From the NCBI RefSeq assembly GCF_007293315.1, contig NZ_VLXZ01000005.1:248001-312000 (forward strand): DNA of 64,000 nucleotides. The letters are read 5' to 3'. Source of the DNA: Alkalicoccobacillus porphyridii (GTDB taxonomy: Bacteria; Bacillota; Bacilli; Bacillales; Bacillaceae_D). Every line of letters starts with the position of its first letter. Within the stretch, counting starts at the first letter, position 1. The notes beneath the pieces were generated by a model, which saw only the letters and a list, made by a program, of their open reading frames with translations, was not told where the DNA came from and did not search any database. Of the stretch, positions 10,682-21,130 are shown in pieces. The position numbers were made by a program, and so were the translations under genes.

Positions 10682-12043
10682 TTATTCCTCCTTGTGATTG
10701 GTTTCTGGCTTCACTTCTCGAACAACGATTCTTGAACCTGAAGTGTAGACAACTTTTAATAAGCTACCTTGTCCAATATATCCACCCTCGCTAACAACGT
10801 CAAGGCGTTCCTCTCCAAATTGGGCAGCTCCCACTGGCCGTAATTCTGTTAAGGCCCTACCCTGCAAGGTCGTTAGCTCCTGCCTAGTCTCATTAGAAAT
10901 ATATCCTTTTTCTGATGTAGTTGCCTCGTTCAAGACAATTTTCTTCCAAGGACCACGATTTCCAAAGTACTTAAACAGAATGACAGCGGCAATAATTGAT
11001 ACAACAAGGGCCACGGCAACGGAGAGTAACATAATAGTAGTCGAGAAGGATGCAAGAAACATTCCACCGAGAATAGCAGCTATTCCTAGCACCCCAAAGA
11101 CCCCGAAGCCAGGTACAAATATCTCTATGACAATTAATATGACCCCAACTGCAAATAGAATGATGGCCTCCCAGCCAGCAAATCCTGCAAATAAGTGACC
11201 AAAGAAAAATAGTCCTAGAGCAGTTAACCCTAACATTCCTGGTATACCAAATCCCGGCGTATAGAGCTCAAGAATGAGACCTAAACTACCCACGGATAAT
11301 AAGATCGGAATAACAATTGGGTGTGTAACAAATCTGGAAATTTGCTCAGCAAAGCTTACCTCTGAATATTCAATGGTTGCTCCTTCAAGCTCTATACCGT
11401 CTAGAGCTAATAGCTCTTCAATAGACGAAGCAGTACCTTCTGAATAGTTAACTTCTTCCGCATCAGCTGCACCTAGAGTAAGATACGTACCCTCTGGTGA
11501 GTTATATTCTGGAAGGTCATGGTTTGTACTTGCCATAGCAAGCGCGTATTCCGGTTCACGTCCATTTTTCTCGGCTGCGTTTTTCATTTGATTTAACCAA
11601 TAAGATTGGGCTTTATCTTCTGCTGCATTCCCTGCCCCATCAATGACGCCAGCTGCACCCATGCTCCCCTGAGGGTGCATAATAATTCGATCAGCATTAA
11701 GTGCAATGTATGCACCGGCTGAAATAGCATCTGGGTTAACATAAGCAGTAATCTCAACATCTGTTTGATTAATAATTTGCGCAATGTTACCTGCAGCGTC
11801 TACCGCACCACCTGGTGTATCAATATCTAAAATAATATGATCGGCTCCGGCTTGCTCCGCTTCAGATAGGGAACGCTCAAGAAATTTCTCTAAGCCTCGC
11901 TCAACTGTTTGTTCAACAGGGACGACATAGACTACTGGCTGATCGTCCTCATCAGCAGCCATAAATAATTGGATAGGAATCAATAAAAACCCTAGAAAAA
12001 TAGCAGCAAGTGACAGGTGTAAAATAACCTTACTACTGCGAAT
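10682..12043 (-). CDS. NfeD-family membrane serine protease (YqeZ), ATT start proposed
   Basis: Long-form NfeD protein: an N-terminal Clp-like serine protease domain (ISAGAYIALNADRII region), four or five central membrane helices and a C-terminal OB-fold NfeD domain. Partner of flotillins. In frame, the first TTG (11983) would truncate the signal peptide. Extending to ATT at 12043 adds a basic-then-hydrophobic signal (RSSKVILHLSLAAIFLGFLL), with a GGGGGGAG site six to eight bases upstream and an in-frame TGA shortly before. I therefore propose ATT as the start (453 residues). No ATG, GTG or TTG serves. A sigma-W promoter precedes it. Confidence 0.88.
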   Translation of the reverse strand: MRSSKVILHLSLAAIFLGFLLIPIQLFMAADEDDQPVVYVVPVEQTVERGLEKFLERSLSEAEQAGADHIILDIDTPGGAVDAAGNIAQIINQTDVEITAYVNPDAISAGAYIALNADRIIMHPQGSMGAAGVIDGAGNAAEDKAQSYWLNQMKNAAEKNGREPEYALAMASTNHDLPEYNSPEGTYLTLGAADAEEVNYSEGTASSIEELLALDGIELEGATIEYSEVSFAEQISRFVTHPIVIPILLSVGSLGLILELYTPGFGIPGMLGLTALGLFFFGHLFAGFAGWEAIILFAVGVILIVIEIFVPGFGVFGVLGIAAILGGMFLASFSTTIMLLSVAVALVVSIIAAVILFKYFGNRGPWKKIVLNEATTSEKGYISNETRQELTTLQGRALTELRPVGAAQFGEERLDVVSEGGYIGQGSLLKVVYTSGSRIVVREVKPETNHKEE

Positions 12044-12080
12044 GACCTTCTCCCCCCTTCCGTATCATCTTAATAGTATG

Positions 12081-12106
12081 TACGTATAAGCGTCAGATTA
12101 GTTTCA
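12081..12106 (-). promoter_or_regulatory. Sigma-W promoter of the nfeD-floA operon
   Basis: TGAAAC (12106-12101), a 16-base spacer and CGTA (12084-12081) on the minus strand match the extracytoplasmic sigma-W consensus exactly. The B. subtilis counterpart (yqeZ-yqfAB) is a known sigma-W operon. The operon should therefore respond to cell-envelope stress. Confidence 0.9.
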
Positions 12107-12226
12107 CTTTTTAATGATAATCATCTACTAAAAAGCCAAAAGATACACTGAACCCTTCTCCCCTCTTAGTCTAGCACGAAAAGAGCAACCGTTTCCACTA
12201 TTGGCATGTGTCATCTTATTGACGTT

Positions 12227-12258
12227 AAAAAGCCAGTCCCCTATAGGAGACTGGCTTT
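12227..12258 (-). terminator. Terminator after yqeY
   Basis: Inverted repeat AAAGCCAGTC / GACTGGCTTT with a short imperfect centre, followed by TTTTTAACG on the minus strand. It closes the rpsU-yqeY transcript 12 bases after the stop. Confidence 0.85.
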
Positions 12259-12269
12259 GAATTCGCTAG

Positions 12270-12713
12270 TTATGATAAAAGTTCCTGAACAAGTCGATTT
12301 ACAACTGACCCATCTGCTTTACCTTTTACTTTAGGCATGATAGCAGACATAACCTTTCCCATATCCGATTTCTTTTGGGCACCGGTTTCATCAATTGTTT
12401 CCGCAACTAGTTTGCGCACTTCTTCTTCACTGAGCTGTTCGGGCATATACGTATGAAGTACCTCTATCTCTTCACGCTGACGCTCTACCAGGTCATCTCG
12501 ACCAGCCTGCTCAAACTCATGGAGGGAATCCTTACGCTGTTTAAGCTCACGATTCAGCACCGTTAGATGATCTTCATCTGATAATTCTCGCCCGGCTTTA
12601 ATCTGCTCATTCTGAATAGATGCTTTAACCATTCTAATCACAGAAAGTTCAACTTTGTTTTTGTTTTTCATCGCCAGCTTCATATCCTGGTTTAACCGAT
12701 CAAGAAGACTCAG
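12270..12713 (-). CDS. yqeY: YqeY (GatB/Yqey domain protein), CTG start proposed
   Basis: Conserved cytoplasmic protein related to the tail domain of the amidotransferase GatB; its role is uncertain. The only in-frame ATG (12683) would cut off the conserved beginning. Starting at CTG (12713) gives [20 protein letters not shown], which matches the family N terminus and a length of 147 residues. An AAAGGGTG site lies seven bases upstream and an in-frame TGA lies four codons upstream. It follows rpsU by 26 bases, the universal Bacillus arrangement. Confidence 0.9.
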   Translation of the reverse strand: MSLLDRLNQDMKLAMKNKNKVELSVIRMVKASIQNEQIKAGRELSDEDHLTVLNRELKQRKDSLHEFEQAGRDDLVERQREEIEVLHTYMPEQLSEEEVRKLVAETIDETGAQKKSDMGKVMSAIMPKVKGKADGSVVNRLVQELLS

Positions 12714-12739
12714 GTGGGTTCACCCTTTCAAGAAACCTA

Positions 12740-12913
12740 TTAGAATTTACGTTTTCTAGCGGCTTCAGATTTCTTTTTACGTTTCACACTAGGCTTTTCG
12801 TAGTGCTTACGCTTTTTAACCTCAGCCAACGTTCCCTCTTTAGAGATAGACTTCTTAAAGCGACGAAGTGCAGCATCAATCGATTCGTTCTTGCGAACAC
12901 GAGTTTCTGCCAT
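12740..12913 (-). CDS. rpsU: 30S ribosomal protein S21
   Basis: A 57-residue ribosomal protein, very basic, beginning [20 protein letters not shown] and ending RKRKF. The ATG at 12913 has a GGAGGG site. A longer in-frame start 57 bases upstream lacks such a signal and does not resemble the family. It is followed by yqeY. Confidence 0.97.
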   Translation of the reverse strand: MAETRVRKNESIDAALRRFKKSISKEGTLAEVKKRKHYEKPSVKRKKKSEAARKRKF

Positions 12914-13116
12914 AATATTTCCCTCCCTCCGAAAACAACCAAGCTCAAGACGGCTTAATGCATTAAACACGTCTTTAGCTATTATAATATATTTGATTAT
13001 AATCGGTCAACAATATTTCAGCAACCCTTATTTGTAAATATGTGCTTTTATCCTAATTAAAATCATAATACATGAAACCAACCTCTTGTCCATAGATATG
13101 GTACAGAGGTGAGAAC

Positions 13117-14055
13117 ATGTTTGCAGATTTATTCACGCGATTCGCTGCATTTTTAGCGATATTTATGTTTGGTTTAATTGTCATGAGGCACGGACTATTC
13201 CAAATGGCACAAGAGAGACTTCAAATGCTTCTTTCCCAGTTAACTGATTCAGCTTGGAAAGGAATGCTTGCTGGCATGCTTATTACTGCCCTTTTGCAAA
13301 GTAGCTCGGCAGTAATGGTGATGCTAGTTGGACTAGTCGCTGCACGACTTATGCCATTCTCTCACACTATTGGAGTCATTTTAGGCGCAAATATTGGTAC
13401 AACCGTCACAGCTGAACTAATCACGTTTCAAATCGGTTCCTATGCTCTATGGATTGTCCTTCTTGGTGTCGTTCTTCTGCTTTTTAAGAATGCAACGTGT
13501 TATTCACTCGGTTGCTTAGGAGTAGGACTTGGATGTTTATTCTTATCAATGAGTGGGTTATCCTCATTAGCTGAGCCTGTTTCATCGTTCACTGCTTCGG
13601 AAGATATCATTAAGTGGGCTTCGTCTCATTCTATTTATGGCATGAGCATTGGAGCTATCCTTGCAGCTATTATTCAATCAAGTACAGCCTGTATCGCACT
13701 TGCTATGGGATTTTTATCAGAACACATCATTAGTCTACCTACTGCGATTACGATTATGATTGGCTCAAATATCGGAACTTGTTTAACTGCGCTTCTAGCG
13801 AGTATTGGAACTAGTTCCGCTGCTAAACAAGTGGCTTATGCGAATATTTGGCTAAATGTCTTTGGCGCTTTGTTGTTTTTGCCACTTATTGATGGACTAG
13901 CGCTCATCTCAAGGTTACTAACCTTTGATCCAGCGACCCAGCTTGCACATGCTAGTGTTATATTCAACGTTGTTTGTTCGGTCTTATTACTTCCCTTTGT
14001 TAGACCATTTATTGCCTTAATTGAGATGTTGCATGGGCGTATGGTAGCAAAGTAA
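13117..14055 (+). CDS. yqeW: Na/Pi cotransporter family protein (YqeW)
   Basis: Integral membrane protein of 312 residues with two related halves. Each carries the QSS motif of sodium-dependent phosphate cotransporters: LLQSSSAVMVML near 62 and IIQSSTACIALA near 188, and each half has a GANIGTT/GSNIGTC block. It is the only plus-strand gene in the first 29 kb and has its own RBS (GAGGTGAG). Substrate is presumed to be phosphate with Na+, which fits a sodium-dependent physiology. Confidence 0.9.
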   Translation: MFADLFTRFAAFLAIFMFGLIVMRHGLFQMAQERLQMLLSQLTDSAWKGMLAGMLITALLQSSSAVMVMLVGLVAARLMPFSHTIGVILGANIGTTVTAELITFQIGSYALWIVLLGVVLLLFKNATCYSLGCLGVGLGCLFLSMSGLSSLAEPVSSFTASEDIIKWASSHSIYGMSIGAILAAIIQSSTACIALAMGFLSEHIISLPTAITIMIGSNIGTCLTALLASIGTSSAAKQVAYANIWLNVFGALLFLPLIDGLALISRLLTFDPATQLAHASVIFNVVCSVLLLPFVRPFIALIEMLHGRMVAK

Positions 14056-14136
14056 AAAGAGTGATCTTCTCAAAGCTTCATTTTTAGTGTCCTCCTAAAT
14101 GTTACGTACTGTTGGCTTAGTTCCGCTTATCTAAAA

Positions 14137-14174
14137 AAAAGAGTAATAAACTCAGCCGAGTTTATTACTCTTTT
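14137..14174. terminator. Bidirectional terminator between yqeW and deoC
   Basis: Perfect 17-bp inverted repeat AAAAGAGTAATAAACTC / GAGTTTATTACTCTTTT with a four-base loop. It has an A run on one side and a T run on the other, so it can serve both convergent genes. Confidence 0.85.
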
Positions 14175-14183
14175 AGTATAATA

Positions 14184-14861
14184 TTAATAGCTGCTTTCTC
14201 CTTGAAGGCCTTTCATGATTGCTACTCCTGAGCTAGCACCAATACGTGTAGCTCCCGCTTTAATCATCTTCTCGGCATCCTCAAGACTACGCACACCACC
14301 AGAGGCTTTCACACCAATGCTTGGACCAACTGTTTCACGCATTAATTGAATATCTTCGACCGTGGCTCCACCTGTTGAGAAGCCGGTAGACGTTTTAACA
14401 AAATCTGCTCCTGCTTTCACAGCCAGCTCACAGGCCACTCGCTTCTCTTCATCAGTTAATAAGCAGGTTTCAATAATAACCTTTACTAACGCTTTACCAC
14501 TCGCAGCATCAACAACTGCTTTAACGTCCTGCTCAAATGCTTGATGATTGCCTGCCTTTAATAAAGCCACATTAATAACCATATCGATTTCATCTGCACC
14601 GTTATTAATAGCATCCGTTGTTTCAAAAGCCTTTACTTCTGTTGAATTAGCTCCTAATGGAAAACCAATCACCGTGCAAACCTTCACCTGTATTGATTTC
14701 TGAAGCAAACTAGCTGCAAGAGGAACCCAGGTTGGATTCACGCATACAGAAGCAAATGAGTGCTCTAACGCTTCCTCACAAAGTGTGCGAATTTCTTTTT
14801 CCGTTGTATTGGCTTTTAATGCTGTATGATCTATCATTGCTGCTATTTTCTGTTGCGTCAT
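14184..14861 (-). CDS. deoC: Deoxyribose-phosphate aldolase
   Basis: Cleaves 2-deoxyribose-5-phosphate to glyceraldehyde-3-phosphate and acetaldehyde in deoxynucleoside catabolism. It is a TIM-barrel of 225 residues. The Schiff-base lysine is K156 in FVKTSTGF, with D93 and K185 (GVKASGG) completing the site. It follows mtaB by 19 bases. In B. subtilis deoC lies with nucleoside transport genes, so this is a local difference. Confidence 0.95.
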   Translation of the reverse strand: MTQQKIAAMIDHTALKANTTEKEIRTLCEEALEHSFASVCVNPTWVPLAASLLQKSIQVKVCTVIGFPLGANSTEVKAFETTDAINNGADEIDMVINVALLKAGNHQAFEQDVKAVVDAASGKALVKVIIETCLLTDEEKRVACELAVKAGADFVKTSTGFSTGGATVEDIQLMRETVGPSIGVKASGGVRSLEDAEKMIKAGATRIGASSGVAIMKGLQGESSY

Positions 14862-14880
14862 AAGTAGTCCTCCATGTCTT

Positions 14881-16227
14881 CTAATAGTTTACCGCTGCTT
14901 GCTCCAATACTTCCTCATTCATTACACGGACAAAATCGGCTTCATTCAAAGGATAACCAGGCTTCGTTAGTTTTACTTTTACGATTTGTCCAATTAAATC
15001 TTCACTTAAACGAGCTTTTACACGTAGATAATTATCTGTATAACCAACTAGCATGTCAGGATTCTCTTGATCGACTTCTTCTGGAATCATTTCAAGTACT
15101 TCATGATCGAATCTTGATGAATATTCCTTAGCCAACTGATTAGATAGCTCAATTAGCTTATGAACACGAGTATTTTTTATGGATTCATCGACCTGATCTT
15201 CCATTCTTGCAGCTGGTGTTCCTGTGCGTTTTGAATAAGGAAAAACATGTAGCTCGCTAAACTTATGATGGGCAATAAAATCATAGGTTTCTTGAAATTC
15301 TTCTTCGGTTTCACCAGGGAAGCCAACAATAACATCAGAAGTGACAGCTAATCCTGGTAATGCCTCTTTCAAGCGCTCTAATCGCTCAGCAAAAAAGCTC
15401 ATCGTATATTTGCGTCTCATTCGTTTGAGTACAGTATCCGAGCCCGATTGAAGCGGAATATGAAGATGGCGAACAACTTTTTGTGAATCATTAATTACCG
15501 AAATGACTTCATCTGTCAGCTGACTGGCTTCGATAGATGAAATTCGAATTCGTTTTAGATCATCCACCTGCTCTAAATCTAGCAGAAGGCGAGCTAAGCT
15601 ATAATCTTTTAAATCCTCCCCGTATCCACCTGTATGAATACCTGTTAAGACGATTTCTTTATACCCTGCTTCAACTAGCTGATGTGCTTGTTTTATAACA
15701 TCTTCAGGCTGTCTAGACCGCATTAACCCACGTGCCCACGGAATGATACAGAAGGTACAGAAGTTATTACACCCCTCTTGAATTTTTAGGGAGGCTCTTG
15801 TTCGATCTGTGAACGCTGGAACATCCAGCTCTTCATAGACACGAGATTTCATGATGTTTCCAACACCATTAATTGGCTCACGTTCTTTTTTAAACTGTTC
15901 AATATATCCAAGCATTTTTGAACGATCCTGAGTACCAACAACGATATCTACTCCTGGGATCGCCATGATTTCAGCTGGTGATGTTTGTGCATAACACCCC
16001 GTTACGCAAATGACAGCATCTGGATTCTTACGTATCGCTCTACGAATAACCTGCCTGCTTTTTTTGTCACCTGTATTTGTAACGGTACATGTGTTTATCA
16101 CATACACATCAGAGGTTTGTTCAAAATCAACTTTTTGATAATTTTCATTCTTAAATAATTGCCATATGGCCTCTGTTTCATAGTGGTTTACTTTACAGCC
16201 TAAGGTATGAAACGCGACGGTTGCCAT
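14881..16227 (-). CDS. mtaB: tRNA t6A37 methylthiotransferase MtaB
   Basis: Radical-SAM enzyme that converts t6A37 of tRNA to ms2t6A. The N-terminal MTTase domain begins [17 protein letters not shown] with the first cluster cysteine at 11. The radical-SAM motif is CNNFCTFC, and a TRAM domain ends the 448 residues. The ATG at 16227 follows TGAGGTG at six bases; an in-frame GTG nine bases upstream overlaps that site. It follows rsmE directly. Confidence 0.93.
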   Translation of the reverse strand: MATVAFHTLGCKVNHYETEAIWQLFKNENYQKVDFEQTSDVYVINTCTVTNTGDKKSRQVIRRAIRKNPDAVICVTGCYAQTSPAEIMAIPGVDIVVGTQDRSKMLGYIEQFKKEREPINGVGNIMKSRVYEELDVPAFTDRTRASLKIQEGCNNFCTFCIIPWARGLMRSRQPEDVIKQAHQLVEAGYKEIVLTGIHTGGYGEDLKDYSLARLLLDLEQVDDLKRIRISSIEASQLTDEVISVINDSQKVVRHLHIPLQSGSDTVLKRMRRKYTMSFFAERLERLKEALPGLAVTSDVIVGFPGETEEEFQETYDFIAHHKFSELHVFPYSKRTGTPAARMEDQVDESIKNTRVHKLIELSNQLAKEYSSRFDHEVLEMIPEEVDQENPDMLVGYTDNYLRVKARLSEDLIGQIVKVKLTKPGYPLNEADFVRVMNEEVLEQAAVNY

Positions 16228-16232
16228 ATTCT

Positions 16233-16985
16233 TCACCTCATTAATTCAAATTGGTATGAAATAGCCGCAAGTGTTGCAAGAGAGGCTGTTTCAGTACGTA
16301 AAATACGTGGTCCAAGACCGCATGGGATAGCTCCCGCTTCTTGGAAATGATCTACTTCAGATTCACTTAAACCGCCCTCAGGACCAACAATGACAAGCAA
16401 TGAATCCCCCTCCGTTAAAGAGGAAAGAACCTTAGAGAACTGAGACGTCTCTCCGTTTTTTGCTTGCTCCTCAGCTAGTACTATACTAGCCGTATGGTGA
16501 GCAATCAAGTCAATCACCGCTTTTTCATTGGCCGAATCATGTATCTGAGGGATGTTCAGGCGATACGATTGCTCGGCAGCTTCTTTTGCAATTTTCTCCA
16601 ATCGCTCTCTTTTTTTTTCGCTTTTCTTTTGATCCCATTTCACTACAGAACGACTCGCAGAAAAAGGCAAAAAACCTGTGGCTCCAAGTTCCGTACCTTT
16701 TTGGACAATCCATTCAAGTTTATCTGACTTTGGCAATCCTTGTGCAATCGTCACCGCAATTGGAAGCTCTGTCTTCTCAGTCAGCTCTTCCACTACGGTT
16801 GCCCTTACCCCTGTATTATCAATTGAATCAAGAACGCATAGTACTGCACGTTGATTCTGATTAATGCACACAATAGTATGTCCCGTTTGCATACGCATCA
16901 CTTTCTTAATATGTGTAGCATCTTCACCTAAAATGATTACTTGGTTCTCAGTCATTTGCTGATTAGAAACAAAATAGCGCTGCAT
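16233..16985 (-). CDS. rsmE: 16S rRNA m3U1498 methyltransferase
   Basis: SPOUT-class methyltransferase of 250 residues. It has an N-terminal PUA-like domain and a C-terminal trefoil-knot SAM site with IVGPEGGLSESE and LGPRILRTETA. It overlaps the prmA stop by one base and is followed five bases later by mtaB, so the three form one translational unit. Confidence 0.95.
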   Translation of the reverse strand: MQRYFVSNQQMTENQVIILGEDATHIKKVMRMQTGHTIVCINQNQRAVLCVLDSIDNTGVRATVVEELTEKTELPIAVTIAQGLPKSDKLEWIVQKGTELGATGFLPFSASRSVVKWDQKKSEKKRERLEKIAKEAAEQSYRLNIPQIHDSANEKAVIDLIAHHTASIVLAEEQAKNGETSQFSKVLSSLTEGDSLLVIVGPEGGLSESEVDHFQEAGAIPCGLGPRILRTETASLATLAAISYQFELMR

Positions 16986-17935
16986 TAGGCGTCATACCTC
17001 GGTTTTTCCGCAATGATAGCCACCCAATCATCCATTTCAGTCACTTCTTTAAGCACAAAACCCGCCTCTGTTAACGCATCCTTTACATCCTGCTTCTTTC
17101 GTTTAATAATGCCGGATGTGATGTATGTTCCACCTTGTTGCAAGATACGATATACATCGTGGGCAAAAGAGGTAATAACTTCTGCTAAAATATTCGCCAC
17201 AACTACTTGGTACGAATCAGCTTGTACACCTTGAACCAAGTCATTTTGACGAACGTTAATAATGGAAACGGATTGATTCAGCTCCACATTGCCAATGGCA
17301 CTTGTTACGGCCACATCATCCAGATCAAATGCATCGACTGATGAGGCTCCAAGCTTTGCTGCAGCAATCGCAAGCACACCAGAGCCCGTGCCTACATCTA
17401 GGACACGATCCTCTGATTTAATTGATTTCTCAAGTGCTTGGATTGAAAGGATAGTTGTTGGATGCGTTCCAGTGCCAAAAGCCATTCCCGGATCCAATTC
17501 AATAATCATCTCTTCTTCATTAGGTGTATACTCTTCCCAAGTCGGAATGATCGTAAGTCGATTAGAAACTTTAATAGGATGATAGTATTTCTTCCAAGCT
17601 GTTGCCCAGTCCTCTTCATCCACCTCTGAAACACTGACCTGATTTCTGCCTAAGTCGATGTGATGAGCTGTTAACCCATTAATCTCGCCCTTTGTTTCTT
17701 CAATTGTTTCATTTAAGAAGCTATTGACCGGAAAATAGGCCTTCACAATAACTCCTTCTTCTGGATAGTCGTCTGGAGACAGTTCATAAACTGTACCAAA
17801 TTCTTTACTCCATTCCTTCACTAAATCAGAAGGGTCTTCAATAACAACGCCGCTTGCTCCTGATTGGTGAAGAATATGGCATACTGGTTCAACCGCAGCT
17901 TGTGTTGTGTGAATACTAAACTCCGCCCATTTCAA
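16985..17935 (-). CDS. prmA: Ribosomal protein L11 methyltransferase
   Basis: SAM-dependent enzyme that methylates ribosomal protein L11. The 316-residue protein has an N-terminal substrate-recognition domain and the SAM motif VLDVGTGSGVLAIAA near 178, with a DLDDVAV motif after it and VVANILAEV for catalysis. It lies 33 bases after dnaJ, the usual order in Bacillus. Confidence 0.95.
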   Translation of the reverse strand: MKWAEFSIHTTQAAVEPVCHILHQSGASGVVIEDPSDLVKEWSKEFGTVYELSPDDYPEEGVIVKAYFPVNSFLNETIEETKGEINGLTAHHIDLGRNQVSVSEVDEEDWATAWKKYYHPIKVSNRLTIIPTWEEYTPNEEEMIIELDPGMAFGTGTHPTTILSIQALEKSIKSEDRVLDVGTGSGVLAIAAAKLGASSVDAFDLDDVAVTSAIGNVELNQSVSIINVRQNDLVQGVQADSYQVVVANILAEVITSFAHDVYRILQQGGTYITSGIIKRKKQDVKDALTEAGFVLKEVTEMDDWVAIIAEKPRYDA

Positions 17936-17968
17936 GTTTCAATCACTCCTGAAGATTTATTGCGAACG

Positions 17969-19087
17969 TTATTCGCCTTTAAATGCTCGCTTTACTTTTG
18001 AGAAGAACGAATCTTGCTCCTCAATTGTATGGCCGCCATGTGTTTCGGCAAATTCTCGCATGATGTCTTTCTCTTTCTCACTTAAGTTCTTCGGTGTAAC
18101 AACACGAACTTTCACATGTTGATCCCCTTGACCACGACCATGAACATTAGGCACACCTTTTCCACGTAGTCTGAAGTTAGTCCCTGTTTGCGTACCAGCA
18201 GGAATTTTTAATTTGATTTTCCCAGTTAATGTAGGAACCTCAATTTCATCTCCTAGTGCCACTTGGGTGAAGGTTAATGGCATTTCACAATAAATATCCT
18301 CGCCATCACGTTCAAAGAACTCATGTGATTTTACGTTAAAAACCACGTACAGATCGCCAGCAGGGCCACCGTTAGCGCCAGCTTCCCCTTGACCAGACAC
18401 ACGCATTTGTTGACCATGGTCGATACCAGCTGGAACTTTCACACTGATTTTTTTACGCTTTCTGACTTTCCCTTTTCCAGAGCACGTAGAGCATTTTTCT
18501 TTAATCATTTTACCTGTACCTTCACAATGATTACATACTCTACGATTTACAACACGACCGAATGGTGTGTTCTGTTCCACATTTAATTGACCTGACCCTT
18601 GACAGTGAGAGCAAGTTTCTGGCTTCGTACCAGGTTTTGCACCAGAACCAGAACAGGTGTTACATGTTTCTTCACGAGGAATTTCGATTTCCGTATCCTT
18701 GCCAAAAACAGCCTCTTTAAATTCTAATGTCATTGTATATTGTAAATCGGCTCCCTGACGTGGGCCATTTGGATTTCTTCGTCCACCGCCGCCTCCAAAG
18801 AACATATCAAAGATATCATTAAAGCCGCCAAAGTCTCCTCCAGCACCTCCGCCTCCAAACCCTTGGTTCGGATCCGTGTGGCCAAATTGATCATATTGAG
18901 CTTTTCTCTGAGGATCACTTAATACATCATACGCTTCTTTTACTTCCTTAAATTTGGCTTCTGCGTCAGCCTCTTTATTTACATCAGGGTGATAGGTTCT
19001 TGCCAGTTTTCGGTAAGCTTTTTTTACCTCATCAACAGATGCGTTTTGGTCAACCCCGAGCACTTCATAGTAATCTCGTTTACTCAC
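17969..19087 (-). CDS. dnaJ: Chaperone protein DnaJ
   Basis: Hsp40 co-chaperone of DnaK. The order is J domain with YHPD motif (about 35), a Gly/Phe-rich linker ([14 protein letters not shown]), four CxxCxGxG zinc repeats ([32 protein letters not shown]) and the C-terminal substrate domains; 372 residues. The start is read as GTG at 19087 giving [11 protein letters not shown], with GGGAGTGG upstream; the earlier in-frame ATG lies on top of that site. A hairpin separates it from dnaK. Confidence 0.96.
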   Translation of the reverse strand: MSKRDYYEVLGVDQNASVDEVKKAYRKLARTYHPDVNKEADAEAKFKEVKEAYDVLSDPQRKAQYDQFGHTDPNQGFGGGGAGGDFGGFNDIFDMFFGGGGGRRNPNGPRQGADLQYTMTLEFKEAVFGKDTEIEIPREETCNTCSGSGAKPGTKPETCSHCQGSGQLNVEQNTPFGRVVNRRVCNHCEGTGKMIKEKCSTCSGKGKVRKRKKISVKVPAGIDHGQQMRVSGQGEAGANGGPAGDLYVVFNVKSHEFFERDGEDIYCEMPLTFTQVALGDEIEVPTLTGKIKLKIPAGTQTGTNFRLRGKGVPNVHGRGQGDQHVKVRVVTPKNLSEKEKDIMREFAETHGGHTIEEQDSFFSKVKRAFKGE

Positions 19088-19181
19088 GTCATCCACTCCC
19101 GCTCATAAAAAATACGCTATTTCTCATAACGTTCATCATATCATTTCTATGCTAAAAGGCGCAAGATGCCCATACTCAAAG

Positions 19182-19218
19182 AAAAAGTCAAAGTCATCTG
19201 TTCTGACTTTGACTTTTT
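19182..19218 (-). terminator. Hairpin terminator between dnaK and dnaJ
   Basis: Perfect 15-bp inverted repeat AAAAAGTCAAAGTCA / TGACTTTGACTTTTT with a seven-base loop and a T-rich tail on the minus strand. It lies 26 bases past the dnaK stop and should reduce read-through into dnaJ-prmA. Confidence 0.75.
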
Positions 19219-19243
19219 CGTACGGACTTTTCTCTTGTATTAC

Positions 19244-21091
19244 TTAGTTGTCTTTTTTGTTCTGATCCTCATCTGTTACATCCTCATACTCAGCATCAAC
19301 AACATTATCGTCATTCGCTTCAGCTTGCTCAGCGCCACCCTCTTGTGAGGCTTGTGCCGCTTGTGCTGCCTGCTCATACATTTTTGTTGTAAGGGCCATA
19401 ACGATCTCTTGAAGCTCATCTTTAGCTGTACGAATCTCATCAAGATTATCAGCTTCAATAGCTGCTTTTAATTTCTCTTTTGCAGCTTCCGCTTTGTCTT
19501 TTTCTTCTTGCTCAACATTGTCACCTAAATCTTTAAGCGTTTTGTCTGTTGAGAATACAAGCTGATCTGCTTCGTTACGAAGTTCAACCTCTTCACGACG
19601 CTTTTTATCTTCTTCAGCGTTCGCTTCAGCATCCTTCACCATTTGTTCTACTTCTTCGTCAGAAAGACCTGATGAAGATGTAATGGTAATAGATTGCTCC
19701 TTACTAGTGCCCATGTCTTTTGCTTTTACGTTAACAATACCGTTCGCATCGATATCAAACGATACTTCGATTTGCGGAACGCCACGTGGTGCTGGTGGAA
19801 TATCAGACAATTGGAAACGACCTAATGTTTTGTTGTGAGCTGCCATTTCACGCTCACCCTGAAGCACATGGATATCCACAGATGGCTGGTTATCAGCTGC
19901 TGTAGAGAATACTTGTGATTTAGAAGTTGGAATGGTTGTGTTGCGATCAATTAGCTTCGTGAACACTCCACCCATTGTTTCAATTCCAAGAGATAATGGA
20001 GTTACGTCAAGTAATACAACGTCTTTAACATCTCCAGTTAATACTCCTGCTTGAATCGCCGCACCAAGTGCTACTACTTCATCTGGGTTAACTCCTTTGT
20101 GAGGGTCTTTACCAGTTAGCTTTTTGATTTCTTCTTGTACAGCTGGAATACGTGTAGAACCACCAACTAATACAACTTTATCAATTTCACCAGCAGATAG
20201 ACCTGCATCCTGCATTGCACGACGAGTTGGTCCAAGCGTACGCTCTACAAGATCAGAAGAAAGCTCTTCAAATTTCGCGCGGCTTAAGCTAATTTCCAAG
20301 TGTTTTGGTCCTGTAGAATCAGCTGTGATAAAAGGAAGAGAGATTTGAGATTGAGTGACACCTGACAAATCCTTTTTCGCTTTTTCAGCTGCGTCTTTAA
20401 GACGTTGCATCGCCATTTTATCTTGTGAAAGATCAATACCATTTTCTTTCTTGAATTGTTCAACAAGATATTTGATGATGACTTCATCAAAATCATCTCC
20501 ACCTAGTTTGTTGTCTCCAGATGTAGCTTTAACCTCGAAGAATCCGTCACCAAGCTCAAGGATAGATACGTCAAATGTACCGCCGCCCAGGTCATAAACT
20601 AGGATTGTTTGATCTTCTTCTTTTTCAAGTCCGTATGCAAGAGCAGCTGCAGTAGGCTCATTTACAATACGATCTACTTGAAGACCAGCAATTTTACCAG
20701 CATCCTTTGTTGCTTGACGCTGAGAGTCATTGAAATAAGCTGGAACTGTGATCACTGCATTTGTAACAGTTTCACCTAAGTATGCTTCAGCATCAGCTTT
20801 AAGCTTCTGAAGGATAATCGCAGAAAGCTCTTGAGGTGTGAACTCAGTGCCTTCAATGGTTTCTTTATAATCTGTACCCATATGACGCTTAATAGAAATA
20901 ACCGTATTTGGGTTAGTTACAGCTTGACGCTTTGCTACTTCTCCAACAAGTCTTTCTCCATCTTTAAATGCAATAACAGATGGAGTTGTACGGTTACCCT
21001 CAGGGTTAGGGATAACAGTAGCCTCTCCCCCCTCCATTACTGCGACACATGAATTCGTTGTTCCTAAGTCAATACCAATAATTTTACTCAT
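19244..21091 (-). CDS. dnaK: Chaperone protein DnaK (Hsp70)
   Basis: ATP-dependent folding chaperone of 615 residues. The N terminus reads [19 protein letters not shown] and the ATPase domain includes [15 protein letters not shown] and [12 protein letters not shown]. The C-terminal lid is rich in Glu and Ala with the acidic end [15 protein letters not shown]. It belongs to the hrcA-grpE-dnaK-dnaJ heat-shock operon under CIRCE control. Confidence 0.98.
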   Translation of the reverse strand: MSKIIGIDLGTTNSCVAVMEGGEATVIPNPEGNRTTPSVIAFKDGERLVGEVAKRQAVTNPNTVISIKRHMGTDYKETIEGTEFTPQELSAIILQKLKADAEAYLGETVTNAVITVPAYFNDSQRQATKDAGKIAGLQVDRIVNEPTAAALAYGLEKEEDQTILVYDLGGGTFDVSILELGDGFFEVKATSGDNKLGGDDFDEVIIKYLVEQFKKENGIDLSQDKMAMQRLKDAAEKAKKDLSGVTQSQISLPFITADSTGPKHLEISLSRAKFEELSSDLVERTLGPTRRAMQDAGLSAGEIDKVVLVGGSTRIPAVQEEIKKLTGKDPHKGVNPDEVVALGAAIQAGVLTGDVKDVVLLDVTPLSLGIETMGGVFTKLIDRNTTIPTSKSQVFSTAADNQPSVDIHVLQGEREMAAHNKTLGRFQLSDIPPAPRGVPQIEVSFDIDANGIVNVKAKDMGTSKEQSITITSSSGLSDEEVEQMVKDAEANAEEDKKRREEVELRNEADQLVFSTDKTLKDLGDNVEQEEKDKAEAAKEKLKAAIEADNLDEIRTAKDELQEIVMALTTKMYEQAAQAAQASQEGGAEQAEANDDNVVDAEYEDVTDEDQNKKDN

Positions 21092-21130
21092 ACGGAATCC
21101 GCCTCCTAAATTTCATCTTTTTTTGTGGTC

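Noticed and set aside
12040-12075. A frameshift in nfeD at the six-G run
   Set aside because: It would give an attractive longer signal peptide from an upstream ATG, but that ATG has no RBS and the G run itself serves as the RBS for the ATT start. Kept only as an alternative.
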